In this document: positions 44,126-53,842 of the stretch, piece by piece | How the letters are laid out: the number at the start of each line of letters is the position of its first letter | Position numbering within the stretch: the first letter of the stretch is position 1 | DNA from: an uncultured Allomuricauda sp. | GTDB lineage: Bacteria; Bacteroidota; Bacteroidia; Flavobacteriales; Flavobacteriaceae | Reading direction: 5' to 3' | Assembly (NCBI RefSeq): GCF_947499695.1 | Contig: NZ_CANMPQ010000002.1 | Location: 868,001 to 932,000 of the forward strand | DNA length: 64,000 nucleotides | Position numbers and translations under genes: made by a program | Notes under the pieces: model-generated | The model's input: the letters and a program-made list of their open reading frames with translations, nothing else | Database searches by the model: none | What the model was told of the DNA's origin: nothing

Positions 44126-45058
44126 TTAGCAAAATCTAGCTTGGATTTTGTCTACGATTGTCTGTGCCAATTTTTCTTTGCTCTCCACAGTCCAACCAGC
44201 AACATGGGGAGTCAAAAGTACATTTTTGGCCTTACGGAGATATTTAAAGGCCTTGGGTTTTTGTGTGAACATAGTTTCGAAGGATTTTTTCTCATACTCC
44301 AACACGTCTAATCCCGCACCAAGAATTTTTTCAGCTTTTAAAGCATTGACAAGGTCTTTAGTGACAACACACTTTCCACGAGCCGTATTCAATAACCAAA
44401 AAGGTTTATGGAATCCTTGAATAAATTCTGCATTGATCATTCCCAAAGTAGATTCTGTCTGAGGGACGTGCAAACTGACAACATCTGATTTTTGTTGAAA
44501 CTCCATAATTCCCACTTGGCGGGCATTATCATCCCCAACACCACCAATAATATCATAGCAAATGACCTCAACGTCAAAACCTATTAGTTTTTTAGCAAAG
44601 GCTTTCCCCATATTACCATAACCGATAATGCCTACTGTTTTGCCATCCAATTCTACTCCCCGGTTACCCTCGCGGTCCCATTTGCCTTTTTTTACTTCGC
44701 GGTTGGCCTTACCCATTTTGTTCATGAGCGATAACAACATACCCAGCGTATGTTCGCCAACGGCATTTCTATTGCCTTCTGGGGCAGAAGCCAAGAAGAT
44801 ATCTTTTTGCTTTGCGTAAGAGGTATCAATATTTTCAAGTCCAGCTCCGACACGACCAATAAATTTTAAGTTGGTCGCCTTGTTCAAAAAATGTTGGTCC
44901 AAGGTAAATCTACTGCGGATAATCAATCCGTCATACAAATGGATTTTCTTTTCAATTACTTCTTTTGAGGAGGTATAATCTTCATCATTATCAAACCCTA
45001 ATTGGGCAAGTTGTTCAAGAAGCAGTGGGTGGTTGGTGTCGAGGTGGAGAACTTTCAT
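44126..45058 (-). CDS. D-isomer-specific 2-hydroxyacid dehydrogenase (phosphoglycerate dehydrogenase-like)
   Basis: A 310-residue NAD-dependent enzyme. It has GRVGAGLENID near residue 88, the Rossmann motif GIIGYGNMGKAFAKK (about 145-160), HVPQTE (about 200), LNTARGKCV with the catalytic Arg, and TPHVAGWT with the catalytic His. It lacks the ACT and intervening domains of long SerA. The substrate might be phosphoglycerate or another 2-hydroxyacid; context does not decide. Gap to the HTH gene downstream is 9 bp. Confidence 0.9.
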   Translation of the reverse strand: MKVLHLDTNHPLLLEQLAQLGFDNDEDYTSSKEVIEKKIHLYDGLIIRSRFTLDQHFLNKATNLKFIGRVGAGLENIDTSYAKQKDIFLASAPEGNRNAVGEHTLGMLLSLMNKMGKANREVKKGKWDREGNRGVELDGKTVGIIGYGNMGKAFAKKLIGFDVEVICYDIIGGVGDDNARQVGIMEFQQKSDVVSLHVPQTESTLGMINAEFIQGFHKPFWLLNTARGKCVVTKDLVNALKAEKILGAGLDVLEYEKKSFETMFTQKPKAFKYLRKAKNVLLTPHVAGWTVESKEKLAQTIVDKIQARFC

Positions 45059-45077
45059 CGGCTAAATATACAATTCC

Positions 45078-45449
45078 TTAAATTTTTGGATATTCAGTTT
45101 GGGTCATTTCATGTTTTACATCCCCAGTATGGGCAGTACTTTGTTTTTCAAAAAGTAAAAGGTGCACCTCTTCTCCATCCTTTGTAGAAGGGCAATGCTC
45201 TACTCCTTTGGGGACCACGATGATTTCACCTTCCTTAACCACTTCAGTATGGTCTCGAAACTTCATATACAGGGTTCCTTTTAAAACCTGAAAAAGTTCA
45301 TCTTCATTATCATGGGAATGCCAAACAAATTCTCCTTTGATTTTTGCCAAGATAACTTGCATATCATCTACGGTTGCAATTTGGTGTGGATGCCATTGTT
45401 TGGAAAAAAGCTGATGTTTTTCTTTTAGATTGATTGAATTCATATACAC
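45078..45449 (-). CDS. Cupin-domain protein
   Basis: A 123-residue single-domain cupin. Metal-binding residues of motif 1 are seen in FVWHSHDNEDELFQVLKG (two His, Glu) and motif 2 in IIVVPKGVEHCPST (His). Met3 is an equally possible start. Such small cupins have very varied roles; substrate unknown. It is 6 bp downstream of mgtE. Confidence 0.85.
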   Translation of the reverse strand: MYMNSINLKEKHQLFSKQWHPHQIATVDDMQVILAKIKGEFVWHSHDNEDELFQVLKGTLYMKFRDHTEVVKEGEIIVVPKGVEHCPSTKDGEEVHLLLFEKQSTAHTGDVKHEMTQTEYPKI

Positions 45450-45455
45450 GAAAAA

Positions 45456-46808
45456 TTAAATACCAAGTACCAACTTGGAAATCCAGAAGTAGATCAGAAT
45501 TCCAAAAATATCATTGCTTGTTGTGATAAATGGCCCTGTAGCGATAGCAGGATCAATACCTCTTCTATTCAAGAATAAAGGAATAAAAGTGCCGATAATT
45601 CCGGCTACTATAATTACCACTACCAATGAGATGGATATGGCCAAAGCTGTTAAAAAATCACCTTTCCATATCCATGTAAAAATCAAGAGAAGTGCCGCTA
45701 AAATAAGGCCATTCAATAGTGCCAAAAGCATCTCTTTGACCAACCGGTTACTTATACTTCCTTTTAGGTCATCGTTGGCGAGCCCCTGCACAATAATTGC
45801 ACTTGATTGCACTCCAACATTTCCGGCCATAGCAGCAATCAATGGGGTAAAATATAAGATTTCTTTATAATCTCGAATGATTTCCTCAAAGCTTCCCATA
45901 ATAACGGCAGCTCCCAAACCACCCAAAAGGCCTAAAATTAGCCATGGCAGTCGTGCGCGGGTCAGTTCCCATATACTATCATCAGCTTCTACATCTTGTG
46001 AAATACCCGCAGCTAACTGATAATCCTTATCAGCCTCTTCTTTTATAACATCAACAATATCGTCAATGGTAATTCTACCCACAAGTCTGCCAATCTCATC
46101 TACCACGGGAATAGCCTCCAAATCATATTTGGACATGATTTTGGCAACTTCCTCCGCCTTTTCATTGACATCTACGGAATCTACCTTGGAGATATATACA
46201 TCCTTGATGTGTGTTTTGGTAGAGGTAGTCAAAAGATCCTTCAAAGACAGTCTACCTTTTAGTTTTTCCTCACCGTCAACAACATAAATGGAGTGCACCC
46301 GGGTAACATTTTCTGCCTGTGCCCGCATTTCTTTCACACAGGTGAGTACATTCCAGTTTTCATTCACCTTAACCAACTCCTTTGCCATAAGTCCACCAGC
46401 GGAATCTTCATCATATCGTAAAAGATCTACAATGTCTTTCGCATGTTCTTTATCTTCAATCTCAGAAATGACCTCTTGGATGATTTCTTTTGGAAGCTCG
46501 CTTATAATATCTGCGGCATCATCGGTATCCAATTCTTCGAGCTCCTCAGCAATTTCTTTTACCGAAAGATTGTTCAGAACTGCCTCCCGAATATCTTCAT
46601 CCATCTCTGCAAGAATGTCTGAAGTCTTTTCGCTATCCAGCAATTTAATCAGATAAGTGGCCTCTTCCACCTTCAGTTCGTCAGCTATTTCGGCAATATC
46701 TGCATAGTGGAACTCCTTCATCATAGCGCGTAGGTCACCGTTCTTTTTATCGGTGATCATCTGCTTGATGTCAACAATAAGCTCGTCTGTTAGTTTAAAC
46801 GGGGTCAT
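45456..46808 (-). CDS. mgtE: Magnesium transporter MgtE
   Basis: A 450-residue Mg2+ channel/transporter of the inner membrane. A helical N-domain with acidic repeats ([23 protein letters not shown]) runs to about 130. It is followed by a CBS pair (about 135-255, with [17 protein letters not shown] and [22 protein letters not shown]) and five membrane helices (about 285-450) with the pore-lining [14 protein letters not shown]. The start overlaps the end of rsmA by 14 bp. Confidence 0.95.
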   Translation of the reverse strand: MTPFKLTDELIVDIKQMITDKKNGDLRAMMKEFHYADIAEIADELKVEEATYLIKLLDSEKTSDILAEMDEDIREAVLNNLSVKEIAEELEELDTDDAADIISELPKEIIQEVISEIEDKEHAKDIVDLLRYDEDSAGGLMAKELVKVNENWNVLTCVKEMRAQAENVTRVHSIYVVDGEEKLKGRLSLKDLLTTSTKTHIKDVYISKVDSVDVNEKAEEVAKIMSKYDLEAIPVVDEIGRLVGRITIDDIVDVIKEEADKDYQLAAGISQDVEADDSIWELTRARLPWLILGLLGGLGAAVIMGSFEEIIRDYKEILYFTPLIAAMAGNVGVQSSAIIVQGLANDDLKGSISNRLVKEMLLALLNGLILAALLLIFTWIWKGDFLTALAISISLVVVIIVAGIIGTFIPLFLNRRGIDPAIATGPFITTSNDIFGILIYFWISKLVLGI

Positions 46809-47667
46809 TGGCTATCTTCTGTGTTAGGGCAATAAAATCAGCTACGCTGAGCTGTTCTGGGCGCCGATCAAAGATAGTATCTTCTTTTAGATTTTGGGAA
46901 AGGTTAAACGTTTTAAGGCTATTGCGAATGGTCTTGCGTCGCTGATTAAAGGCCAGTTTAACCACTTTGAAGAACAAATGTTCATCACATGGCAATGTCA
47001 GATCATGTTTTCTTGTTAAGCACAGAACACCAGAATCTACTTTGGGTGGAGGGTCAAAAACTTGAGGGGGAACCGTAAACAAGTACTTGGCCTCATAGAA
47101 CGCTTGTACAAGTACAGAAAGGATTCCATAGGCCTTGCTTCCTGGTTTTTCACAGATGCGTTGAGCAACTTCTTTTTGGAACATACCAGAAAATTCTGGA
47201 ATCTGTCGCCGCATCTCCAGCATTTTGAAAACTATCTGGGTCGATATATTGTAAGGAAAGTTGCCGGTAATGGCAAATTGTTCATCTCCATAGAGTTGAT
47301 ACATATTGAACTTTAAAAAATCAGCTTCAATAACGTTGAATCGATTATTACGTTCCAGAATGGCTGGATGTTCTAATCGAAAACTATGGTTCAGGTAGAC
47401 AATGGATTCTTCATCAAGGTCCATGGCGACCAAATCCAAATCTCTTTGCAAAAGATATTTAGTGAGTACTCCCATTCCAGGACCAACTTCAATTACATTG
47501 GAATAGCCATCAAGGGTTAGGGTATCTGCGATTTTTTGAGCGATGGATTCATCTTTGAGAAAGTGCTGCCCTAAATGCTTTTTTGCCTTTACAGCGCCAT
47601 CAAAATTCCCGTTTTTGGCTTTTTGTGTCTTGTGATGGATAAACTTCTTTTTGTTTTTTTTGGACAC
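46795..47667 (-). CDS. rsmA: 16S rRNA dimethyladenosine transferase RsmA/KsgA
   Basis: A 290-residue methyltransferase that dimethylates two adenines at the 3' end of 16S rRNA. It has [16 protein letters not shown], the SAM-binding [16 protein letters not shown], and the catalytic [10 protein letters not shown] (NxPY). A basic 28-residue N-terminal extension precedes the conserved core. The start is a GTG at 47667. It overlaps mgtE by 14 bp. Confidence 0.96.
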   Translation of the reverse strand: MSKKNKKKFIHHKTQKAKNGNFDGAVKAKKHLGQHFLKDESIAQKIADTLTLDGYSNVIEVGPGMGVLTKYLLQRDLDLVAMDLDEESIVYLNHSFRLEHPAILERNNRFNVIEADFLKFNMYQLYGDEQFAITGNFPYNISTQIVFKMLEMRRQIPEFSGMFQKEVAQRICEKPGSKAYGILSVLVQAFYEAKYLFTVPPQVFDPPPKVDSGVLCLTRKHDLTLPCDEHLFFKVVKLAFNQRRKTIRNSLKTFNLSQNLKEDTIFDRRPEQLSVADFIALTQKIANDPV

Positions 47668-47684
47668 GGGACTTTTTTTGCAAG

Positions 47685-47993
47685 TTAATTCGAATTTTCA
47701 ACATAGACCCAAGCTGAAATGCCTGATTTCAAAGACATTTTTATTCGTTTGTAAGCCTTGGTTTCATAGACATCGGCCTGCATCAACTCATCCAGGGAGA
47801 CTTTGTACGCAACACCTTCTACAGTGTCGTTTGGATTATCGGTATTTATTACAAGTGGATAGCGGTCGTACACTACGTTCTCTAAACGTTTAAAGCCTGG
47901 AAGTGAATCGGATTGACCTTCCAGAGTTCTATGGAAAATGTAATGCTGCACCTGTTCGTTTTTGAGTGTGCCATATGTAAAAAGATATTCCAA
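47685..47993 (-). CDS. Gamma-glutamylcyclotransferase-like (AIG2) protein
   Basis: A 102-residue GGCT/AIG2-fold protein: [17 protein letters not shown] (the YGTL loop that binds the gamma-glutamyl group), PGFKRLEN, and [20 protein letters not shown] with the catalytic Glu/Asp region. The start appears to be TTG at 47993. Substrate unknown. It is 17 bp before rsmA and 3 bp after the DUF4286 gene. Confidence 0.85.
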   Translation of the reverse strand: MEYLFTYGTLKNEQVQHYIFHRTLEGQSDSLPGFKRLENVVYDRYPLVINTDNPNDTVEGVAYKVSLDELMQADVYETKAYKRIKMSLKSGISAWVYVENSN

Positions 47994-47996
47994 GAC

Positions 47997-48314
47997 CTAA
48001 GGAATCTGTTGGCTAATGACCTCGAGTTCTGTTCGGAACGCCACAAATTTATTTGCGAATCGCTTCATGCCATCTCCGCGAAGGCGCTCGGCATCTTCCT
48101 TGTAATAAGACTCCAAGGTGGCGCGATCTTTTGTGGTATATTGAATGGAATAGGTAACTCCCCCCATCTCTTCTTCGACCAGTACTTTGGTCATTTTTGC
48201 ATGTGAAAATTTTCCCGTGGCCAGCATATCGGGAACATGCTTGTCCTTCATCCATGACAACCACTCATCATGTGCGCTTTCATCTATGTTGATGGTAACA
48301 TTGTATATCAGCAT
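47997..48314 (-). CDS. DUF4286 family protein
   Basis: A 105-residue ferredoxin-like fold protein, MLIYNVTINIDESAHDEWLSWMKDKHVPDML at the start and SIQYTTKDRATLESYYKEDA later. DUF4286 proteins are typical of Bacteroidota and often sit near rsmA, as here. Function unknown. Confidence 0.88.
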   Translation of the reverse strand: MLIYNVTINIDESAHDEWLSWMKDKHVPDMLATGKFSHAKMTKVLVEEEMGGVTYSIQYTTKDRATLESYYKEDAERLRGDGMKRFANKFVAFRTELEVISQQIP

Positions 48315-48349
48315 TCCTAATTCATTTAACGATTCAAAGAAACGAAGAA

Positions 48350-50137
48350 TTAGTTGACCACATCGCCCCTGAGTCTTCGAAAATGCTTTCGGGCTTTTGG
48401 AAAATAATAACTGTCCTGATAATTATAAATGATCTTTTCGAAATGGTTCTTTGCCTTTTCCGGCTCATTCAATCGGGTCCTGTATAATTCACCCAAAGCA
48501 AAATGAGCATCGTCTGCAAGGATTCCATCTGCATAAAACTCCACTATTTTTTGGTAGTTGAACTCTGCGTCAGTGAAAGATTTTTGTCCTTCCAATAGTT
48601 GTGCTTGCCGCAACAAGGCTTCGTCTTCTATTTTCTCCCCTTTATGGTTTTGTAAAATATCTTCTAAAGCTTCAATAGCTGCTTTATTTTTGTTCTGATA
48701 GGCCAATAAATCTGCCCGAGCATATTTTTTTAAGGCGGTTTGGGTCGAATCTTCCAATGAATTGTCTGAAATCAAAAGACTTAATTGCATGGCATCATTG
48801 GCAATCAATTGAGAAGTGGAACCCCGAAGTACTTTTAATTGGGTCAATGCCCAGTCAAAATCCCCTTTATAAAAGCTTGTTTGGGCTACTTTAAAGCGTG
48901 CATCCTGCCCAAGAACATCATTTTTTAGACTTTTCTGAACCTGGGTGAAATAAATCAGCGCCTGATTGAATTTTTGGTCGAAAACCAAAATATCTCCTAA
49001 AGCTAATTTTACATAGGCCACTCCCATCCGACTTAAAGGAAGTCTTAAGCTCTCTTTGAGCATGGCAATTGCGGGGGTGGCATTCTCTTTTTTAAAGGTT
49101 AAGAAATTGGCATAGGCTATTTGCAGTTGTAAGGTTCGACTTTCGTAGCCATATTCCATTATCATTTTGTCAAACTTCTTTTCTACGGCATCTAATCTTT
49201 TGCTGTTCGCATCAACAAGTTCTATATCGATCAAGTGAAGTTCGGCATTTAATTTGGCCACTGGACTATTGCTGTTCTCCACAATATATTCGAAAATGGA
49301 AGTCGCAGATTGATAGTCTTTGTCTTCCAATGCAATTTGCCCGAGACTATTGAGTCTGTCCATTGAGCTTCCTTCAGAACGTTTGTATATGGCCTTTTCT
49401 TGACTAAAAGCGCTGTTGTATTGTTTTTGTTGGATGAACAACCAACTCAACAATTCATTCCATAGAATATCTGGATTTTTCTGGGCATTTTTCAGCAACA
49501 CTTTTCGAAGCAATACATTGTTTGTGTTGGAAGGGTCTTCAGAAATAAAATCATCAATGTTTCGAAGAATATTGGAACGGGATGTTCTGCCTTCTGCAAT
49601 GAGATTCAGATACGATTGATACATTTTTTCAATATCACCTTGCTCTCCATAAATCCTGGCTAGTTGAAAATCATAATTCAAATCGGGTTTGAGTGCCATT
49701 GCTCGGGTATAGGCTTGAATAGCCTGGTCTAACAAGGCATATTTTTGAAATCGGTAGCCAACACTATATCCAAAATTGGGATTTTCATCAATTTTTTGAA
49801 GTGCTTTATTGTAATATGTTATGGACTTTTCAGCCTGATTTTGAAGTGTGTAGTTATACCCAAGTTCTATAAAAAATGTTGGGAACGCATAGGTGTCTTC
49901 AATCTTTTTCAACAGGAAACTCTCGGCATCGGAATAGCGTTCCAATTGCTGATAACAAGCCACCAAACCTTCTGAATAGTCCGTTCGTCTTGGATTTTTC
50001 CTTACCAGTTTTTCATAGAAAACCACGGCTTTGTCGTAGTCACCATCATTAAAATACTGCTTTGCCAGAAAATCTTCCTGCGAATAGGAAAAAGTTAGAA
50101 GGGAGAAGTACGATATTAAAAGTAGGATGTACCGCAA
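48350..50137 (-). CDS. Exported tetratricopeptide-repeat protein
   Basis: A 595-residue protein with a signal peptide (1-19, TFSYSQ) and TPR repeats over almost the whole length (LAKQYFNDGDYDKAVVFYEKLV, FIELGYNYTLQNQAEKSITYYNKAL, and others), ending with two repeats of about 34 residues (AHFALGELYRTRLNEPEKAKNHFEKII). It probably works in the periplasm as a protein scaffold. Flavobacterial genomes place such a gene after serS; its function is not established. Confidence 0.88.
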   Translation of the reverse strand: MRYILLLISYFSLLTFSYSQEDFLAKQYFNDGDYDKAVVFYEKLVRKNPRRTDYSEGLVACYQQLERYSDAESFLLKKIEDTYAFPTFFIELGYNYTLQNQAEKSITYYNKALQKIDENPNFGYSVGYRFQKYALLDQAIQAYTRAMALKPDLNYDFQLARIYGEQGDIEKMYQSYLNLIAEGRTSRSNILRNIDDFISEDPSNTNNVLLRKVLLKNAQKNPDILWNELLSWLFIQQKQYNSAFSQEKAIYKRSEGSSMDRLNSLGQIALEDKDYQSATSIFEYIVENSNSPVAKLNAELHLIDIELVDANSKRLDAVEKKFDKMIMEYGYESRTLQLQIAYANFLTFKKENATPAIAMLKESLRLPLSRMGVAYVKLALGDILVFDQKFNQALIYFTQVQKSLKNDVLGQDARFKVAQTSFYKGDFDWALTQLKVLRGSTSQLIANDAMQLSLLISDNSLEDSTQTALKKYARADLLAYQNKNKAAIEALEDILQNHKGEKIEDEALLRQAQLLEGQKSFTDAEFNYQKIVEFYADGILADDAHFALGELYRTRLNEPEKAKNHFEKIIYNYQDSYYFPKARKHFRRLRGDVVN

Positions 50138-50217
50138 TACGATATTTTATATCAAATATAACGTAGAAATGTACCGAATTCTGTTAAGTGAATCCAAATA
50201 AATGAAGCTAACAGGAC

Positions 50218-51489
50218 CTATTTGATAATGTCAAATCCACAATAGGGCACCAAAACCTCCGGTATTTTTACTCCATCAGGTGTCTGATAGTTTTCCAATA
50301 TTCCGGCCAACACTCTAGGCAGCGCGAGTGCACTTCCATTTAATGTATGGGCCAATTGGCTTTTCCCGTTATCATCCTTAAAACGGAGCTTTAATCTGTT
50401 GGCTTGAAAAGTCTCAAAGTTGGACACTGAGCTGATTTCCAGCCATCTGTCCTGAGCTGTAGAAAACACTTCAAAATCATACGTCAGCGCAGAAGTAAAA
50501 CCTAAATCACCTCCACAAAGACGAAGAATCCGGTAGGGTAATTTCAATTCTCGAAGGATGTTTTTAACATGCTCTACCATTTCGTTCAAAGCTTTGTAAG
50601 ACTTGCTTGGGAGCTCCACACGTACAATCTCGACTTTATCAAATTGATGCAAACGATTTAAACCACGCACGTGGGCACCATAGCTTCCTGCCTCTCTTCT
50701 AAAGCAAGGTGTGTATCCGGTATATTTGATAGGAAAATCTGTTTGAGCAACAATATCTCCTCTATGCAAATTGGTTATTGGTACTTCAGCTGTTGGAATC
50801 AGGTATAGATCATCGGCCTGTACATGGTACATTTGACCTTCTTTATCGGGTAACTGCCCCGTGCCATAGCCTGAAGCTTCATTCACCATGTGTGGAGGTT
50901 GCACTTCAGTATACCCGGCTTCGGTATTTTTATCTAGAAAATAGGAGACTAAGGCTCGTTGAAGTCTGGCTCCTTTGCCTTTATAAATTGGAAAACCAGC
51001 ACCGGTGACTTTTACGCCAAGCTCAAAATCGATAATATCGTATTTCTTTGCCAGTTCCCAATGGGGCAAGGCTCCTTCGGAAAGTGATGGAATTTCCCCT
51101 TCATTGAAAATTTCTTCATTGTCTTCATCTGTGCTGCCGGCTGGCACCGATTCATGTGGAATGTTGGGTAATTGGTATAGTTGTTCTTGCAATGCTTCAG
51201 CCGCTGCATTCAATTCATCACCCAGTTGTTTTGTAGCTTCTTTAAGTCCAGCTGTTTGAGCTTTTAGGGCATTGGCTTCCTGAGCTTTTCCCGATTTAAA
51301 AAGCATGCCTATTTCCTTAGAAAGTTTGTTGGACTCGGCCAAAGTACTATCCAACTCCGTTTGGATGGAACGTCTTTTCTCGTCTAAATCGAGAATAGCG
51401 GACAAAATAGGTTCGGCATCAATGTTTCGCTTTTTAAGCGCTGTAATGATACTTTCCTTGTTTTTCCTAATTGTCTGTAATTGAAGCAT
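50218..51489 (-). CDS. serS: Seryl-tRNA synthetase
   Basis: The 423-residue class II synthetase that charges tRNA-Ser. An N-terminal coiled-coil arm (about 30-105, rich in Ala, Glu and Lys) is followed by motif 2 (CFRREAGSYGAHVRGLNRLHQFDKVE) and motif 3 (LNGSALALPRVLAGILEN). Length is normal. It heads the serS-TPR gene pair on the minus strand. Confidence 0.97.
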   Translation of the reverse strand: MLQLQTIRKNKESIITALKKRNIDAEPILSAILDLDEKRRSIQTELDSTLAESNKLSKEIGMLFKSGKAQEANALKAQTAGLKEATKQLGDELNAAAEALQEQLYQLPNIPHESVPAGSTDEDNEEIFNEGEIPSLSEGALPHWELAKKYDIIDFELGVKVTGAGFPIYKGKGARLQRALVSYFLDKNTEAGYTEVQPPHMVNEASGYGTGQLPDKEGQMYHVQADDLYLIPTAEVPITNLHRGDIVAQTDFPIKYTGYTPCFRREAGSYGAHVRGLNRLHQFDKVEIVRVELPSKSYKALNEMVEHVKNILRELKLPYRILRLCGGDLGFTSALTYDFEVFSTAQDRWLEISSVSNFETFQANRLKLRFKDDNGKSQLAHTLNGSALALPRVLAGILENYQTPDGVKIPEVLVPYCGFDIIK

Positions 51490-51540
51490 GGCCTTGTTTT
51501 GAGCCGCAAATTTAAGCCAATCTTAATAGTTGCCCAACTA

Positions 51541-52857
51541 TTATTCTTTTTGGGAAGGTCTTATCCACTCGTTGTGGGAGAAATGTTTCCATGGAACACT
51601 GGCCAAATCTACTTTTGGGTCAATAAGTTCTTGATATTTACGATTGTTTACTCGCACTTGACCGTAAACAAAAACTTGAATGTCTTCGCCGTTTTTGGCG
51701 TATTCCTTTTTTAAATGTTGGGCGAACTGCCAAATAAAATCTGGGTACGTTGCTACTTTCCGACGCTGTTTTTTTGTGAGGTACTCATCCAAATCAACAT
51801 ATTTCCCCTTATTGGTCTGTTTGTTTACCACTTTGAAGCGAATATTTCCTGAACGACTCCTCAACATCATTCGCCAGCTGAGGCGATGTCCTTCTTCTGT
51901 CCAAAGCACGTCGTCTTTAAAAGTATGGTGTCTCAATGGCAAAAGAAGTTGTACAATAAAGTAAATACTAAGTGCAGAAACAATCCATTTTTTATTATCC
52001 GGATATTCCCGTGTATTTTCTATCTGTATCTCTTTGGGCCGCAGAAAGACATTTCGTATGGTTTGGGGAGGAAAGAAAAACACAATAAAGGCAAGAGATA
52101 AATAAGGGAAAATTCCTATCTGAAAAACAATACTGTTAAACAAATGAAAGAAGATGGAAAAGGCAAAGGCTAACTTTCTTGTGGGCTTCCAGAGCAAAGC
52201 AGGCACAATGAGTAAGTCGAAAAGAATTCCAAATACTCCCACTATTTTATGAACCCATTTATGCTGAAGGAATTCACCAATCAGATAATAATCACTTTTG
52301 GATTTCATCAAGATTTCGATGATACTGAAATCAAGCCAATCTTCATAAAGTTTAGCCACGGATGCATAGGTGTACACTATAAAAAGCTGTAAAATGATAG
52401 TCCATCTGACCCAATTGGGCATAGTATGTGATTGAAGGGAAGGCATTCTTTTGGCATCCAAGGAATAATTGCGTTCGGCGGGAAAAAATGCCATGATATA
52501 AGCAAGGAGCATCAACAAGTAATAATGGTTGTTGTATGAAGTTTTTTGCATTAAATAAACCGCCGTCCACATAATGGCAAATGCAAATGCACTATAGCGA
52601 TATTTATAACCTATTGTAATTAGAAGACCTAAGGTGCCCATAATGGCAAAATAGATATACATTCCGCTGCCTGGCAAAGGTTGCAACCACTCAAAGCCAA
52701 TAAAAGAGAAGGTAAATTTAGGCTCTATAAGAGTCTTTCTTACCCAACCTGTGGCAATGGCCCCATAACATTCCGCACTCACCAAAAGTCCATAAAATAC
52801 CCTAAAGACTATAAGTTGTGCATTGTCAATTTTCTTAAAAAGAAATTGGTTCAGCAT
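51541..52857 (-). CDS. HTTM-domain membrane protein (vitamin K-dependent carboxylase-like)
   Basis: A 438-residue membrane protein with about seven hydrophobic helices in residues 15-300 and a soluble C-terminal part. It fits the HTTM family that resembles gamma-glutamyl carboxylase: FRVFYGLLVSAECYGAIATGW, YNNHYYLLMLLAYIMAFFPAERNYSLDAK and LRHHTFKDDVLWTEEGHRLSWRMMLR. Bacterial members occur in Bacteroidota with unknown function. One base separates it from ribF. Confidence 0.85.
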   Translation of the reverse strand: MLNQFLFKKIDNAQLIVFRVFYGLLVSAECYGAIATGWVRKTLIEPKFTFSFIGFEWLQPLPGSGMYIYFAIMGTLGLLITIGYKYRYSAFAFAIMWTAVYLMQKTSYNNHYYLLMLLAYIMAFFPAERNYSLDAKRMPSLQSHTMPNWVRWTIILQLFIVYTYASVAKLYEDWLDFSIIEILMKSKSDYYLIGEFLQHKWVHKIVGVFGILFDLLIVPALLWKPTRKLAFAFSIFFHLFNSIVFQIGIFPYLSLAFIVFFFPPQTIRNVFLRPKEIQIENTREYPDNKKWIVSALSIYFIVQLLLPLRHHTFKDDVLWTEEGHRLSWRMMLRSRSGNIRFKVVNKQTNKGKYVDLDEYLTKKQRRKVATYPDFIWQFAQHLKKEYAKNGEDIQVFVYGQVRVNNRKYQELIDPKVDLASVPWKHFSHNEWIRPSQKE

Positions 52858-52858
52858 T

Positions 52859-53788
52859 TTATTTTGAAATTAACAAGAGCGACTGTTTTTTATCCTGTTT
52901 TAGTTGTTCTTGCAGTTCTTCTACGGAATCAAATTTGTGCTCATCACGAATGCGATGCAAAATGTTAACCTGTATTTTTTTATCGTATAAGTCCCCTTCA
53001 AACTCAAAAAAGTTGACTTCTATGCTTTTTTCGGTACCGGATACGGTTGGGTTGAATCCGATATTCATCATACCATGGTGTTCATTGCCATTTATAATAC
53101 CCTTGACTACGTACACACCATTTTTTGGAATGAGTTTATAATCCTCAGCAATATGAAGATTGGCCGTAGGAAAACCAAATTGCTTACCAAGGCCTTTACC
53201 TTTTTTAATGGTGCCCGTTAGTATATAGGGATACGTAAGATATTCGTTTGCAGTGGCAATGTCACCTTCCAATAGGGCATTTCTAATCTTTGTGGAACTT
53301 ACCGATACCTCGTCGATTTCCTGAGCTGGAATCTCCTCCACATCAAAACCAAGGGCGTTTCCAAAGGTATTCAGGTCTTGGATATTGGCGTTTCGGTTGC
53401 GGCCAAATCTATGGTCATAACCGATAATAATCTTCTTTGTATTTAAAGTATTAACCAAGATATCGCGAACAAATTCGGTAGCGGATAGTCGAGAAAAGTC
53501 TTTGGTGAATGGATGGATAATCAAATAATCCAGTCCCATTGCATCCAAAATCTGAACTTTTTCATCCAGAGTATTTAATAGTTTAATATCTGTGTCCTTC
53601 TGTAATACCATTCTAGGGTGCGGAAAAAATGTGAGGACCGTAGACTTTAATCCTTCATTTTTGGCATTATTTATGAGGCGTTCCAATATCTTGGTATGAC
53701 CAAGGTGAACACCATCAAAAGTGCCAATGGTTATGGCCGTTTTAAACGAAATATCGGAAAACTGTGAAATGCCTTGAACTGTTACCAC
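52859..53788 (-). CDS. ribF: Bifunctional riboflavin kinase / FAD synthetase
   Basis: A 309-residue enzyme making FMN and FAD. The N-terminal adenylyltransferase has GTFDGVHLGHTKIL, and the C-terminal kinase domain (about 186-309) has KGKGLGKQFGFPTANL. The two halves have the usual length. It is divergent from the metalloprotease gene at 53843, which leaves 54 bp for both promoters. Confidence 0.96.
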   Translation of the reverse strand: MVTVQGISQFSDISFKTAITIGTFDGVHLGHTKILERLINNAKNEGLKSTVLTFFPHPRMVLQKDTDIKLLNTLDEKVQILDAMGLDYLIIHPFTKDFSRLSATEFVRDILVNTLNTKKIIIGYDHRFGRNRNANIQDLNTFGNALGFDVEEIPAQEIDEVSVSSTKIRNALLEGDIATANEYLTYPYILTGTIKKGKGLGKQFGFPTANLHIAEDYKLIPKNGVYVVKGIINGNEHHGMMNIGFNPTVSGTEKSIEVNFFEFEGDLYDKKIQVNILHRIRDEHKFDSVEELQEQLKQDKKQSLLLISK

Positions 53789-53842
53789 GTAATCAAGAAA
53801 ATAAAAAAGGCTATTTTTGAATTTGACATATGCCCCATTCGT

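Noticed and set aside
48049..48264. A minus-strand frame inside the DUF4286 gene
   Set aside because: It is a shadow frame of the DUF4286 gene with a random-looking translation.
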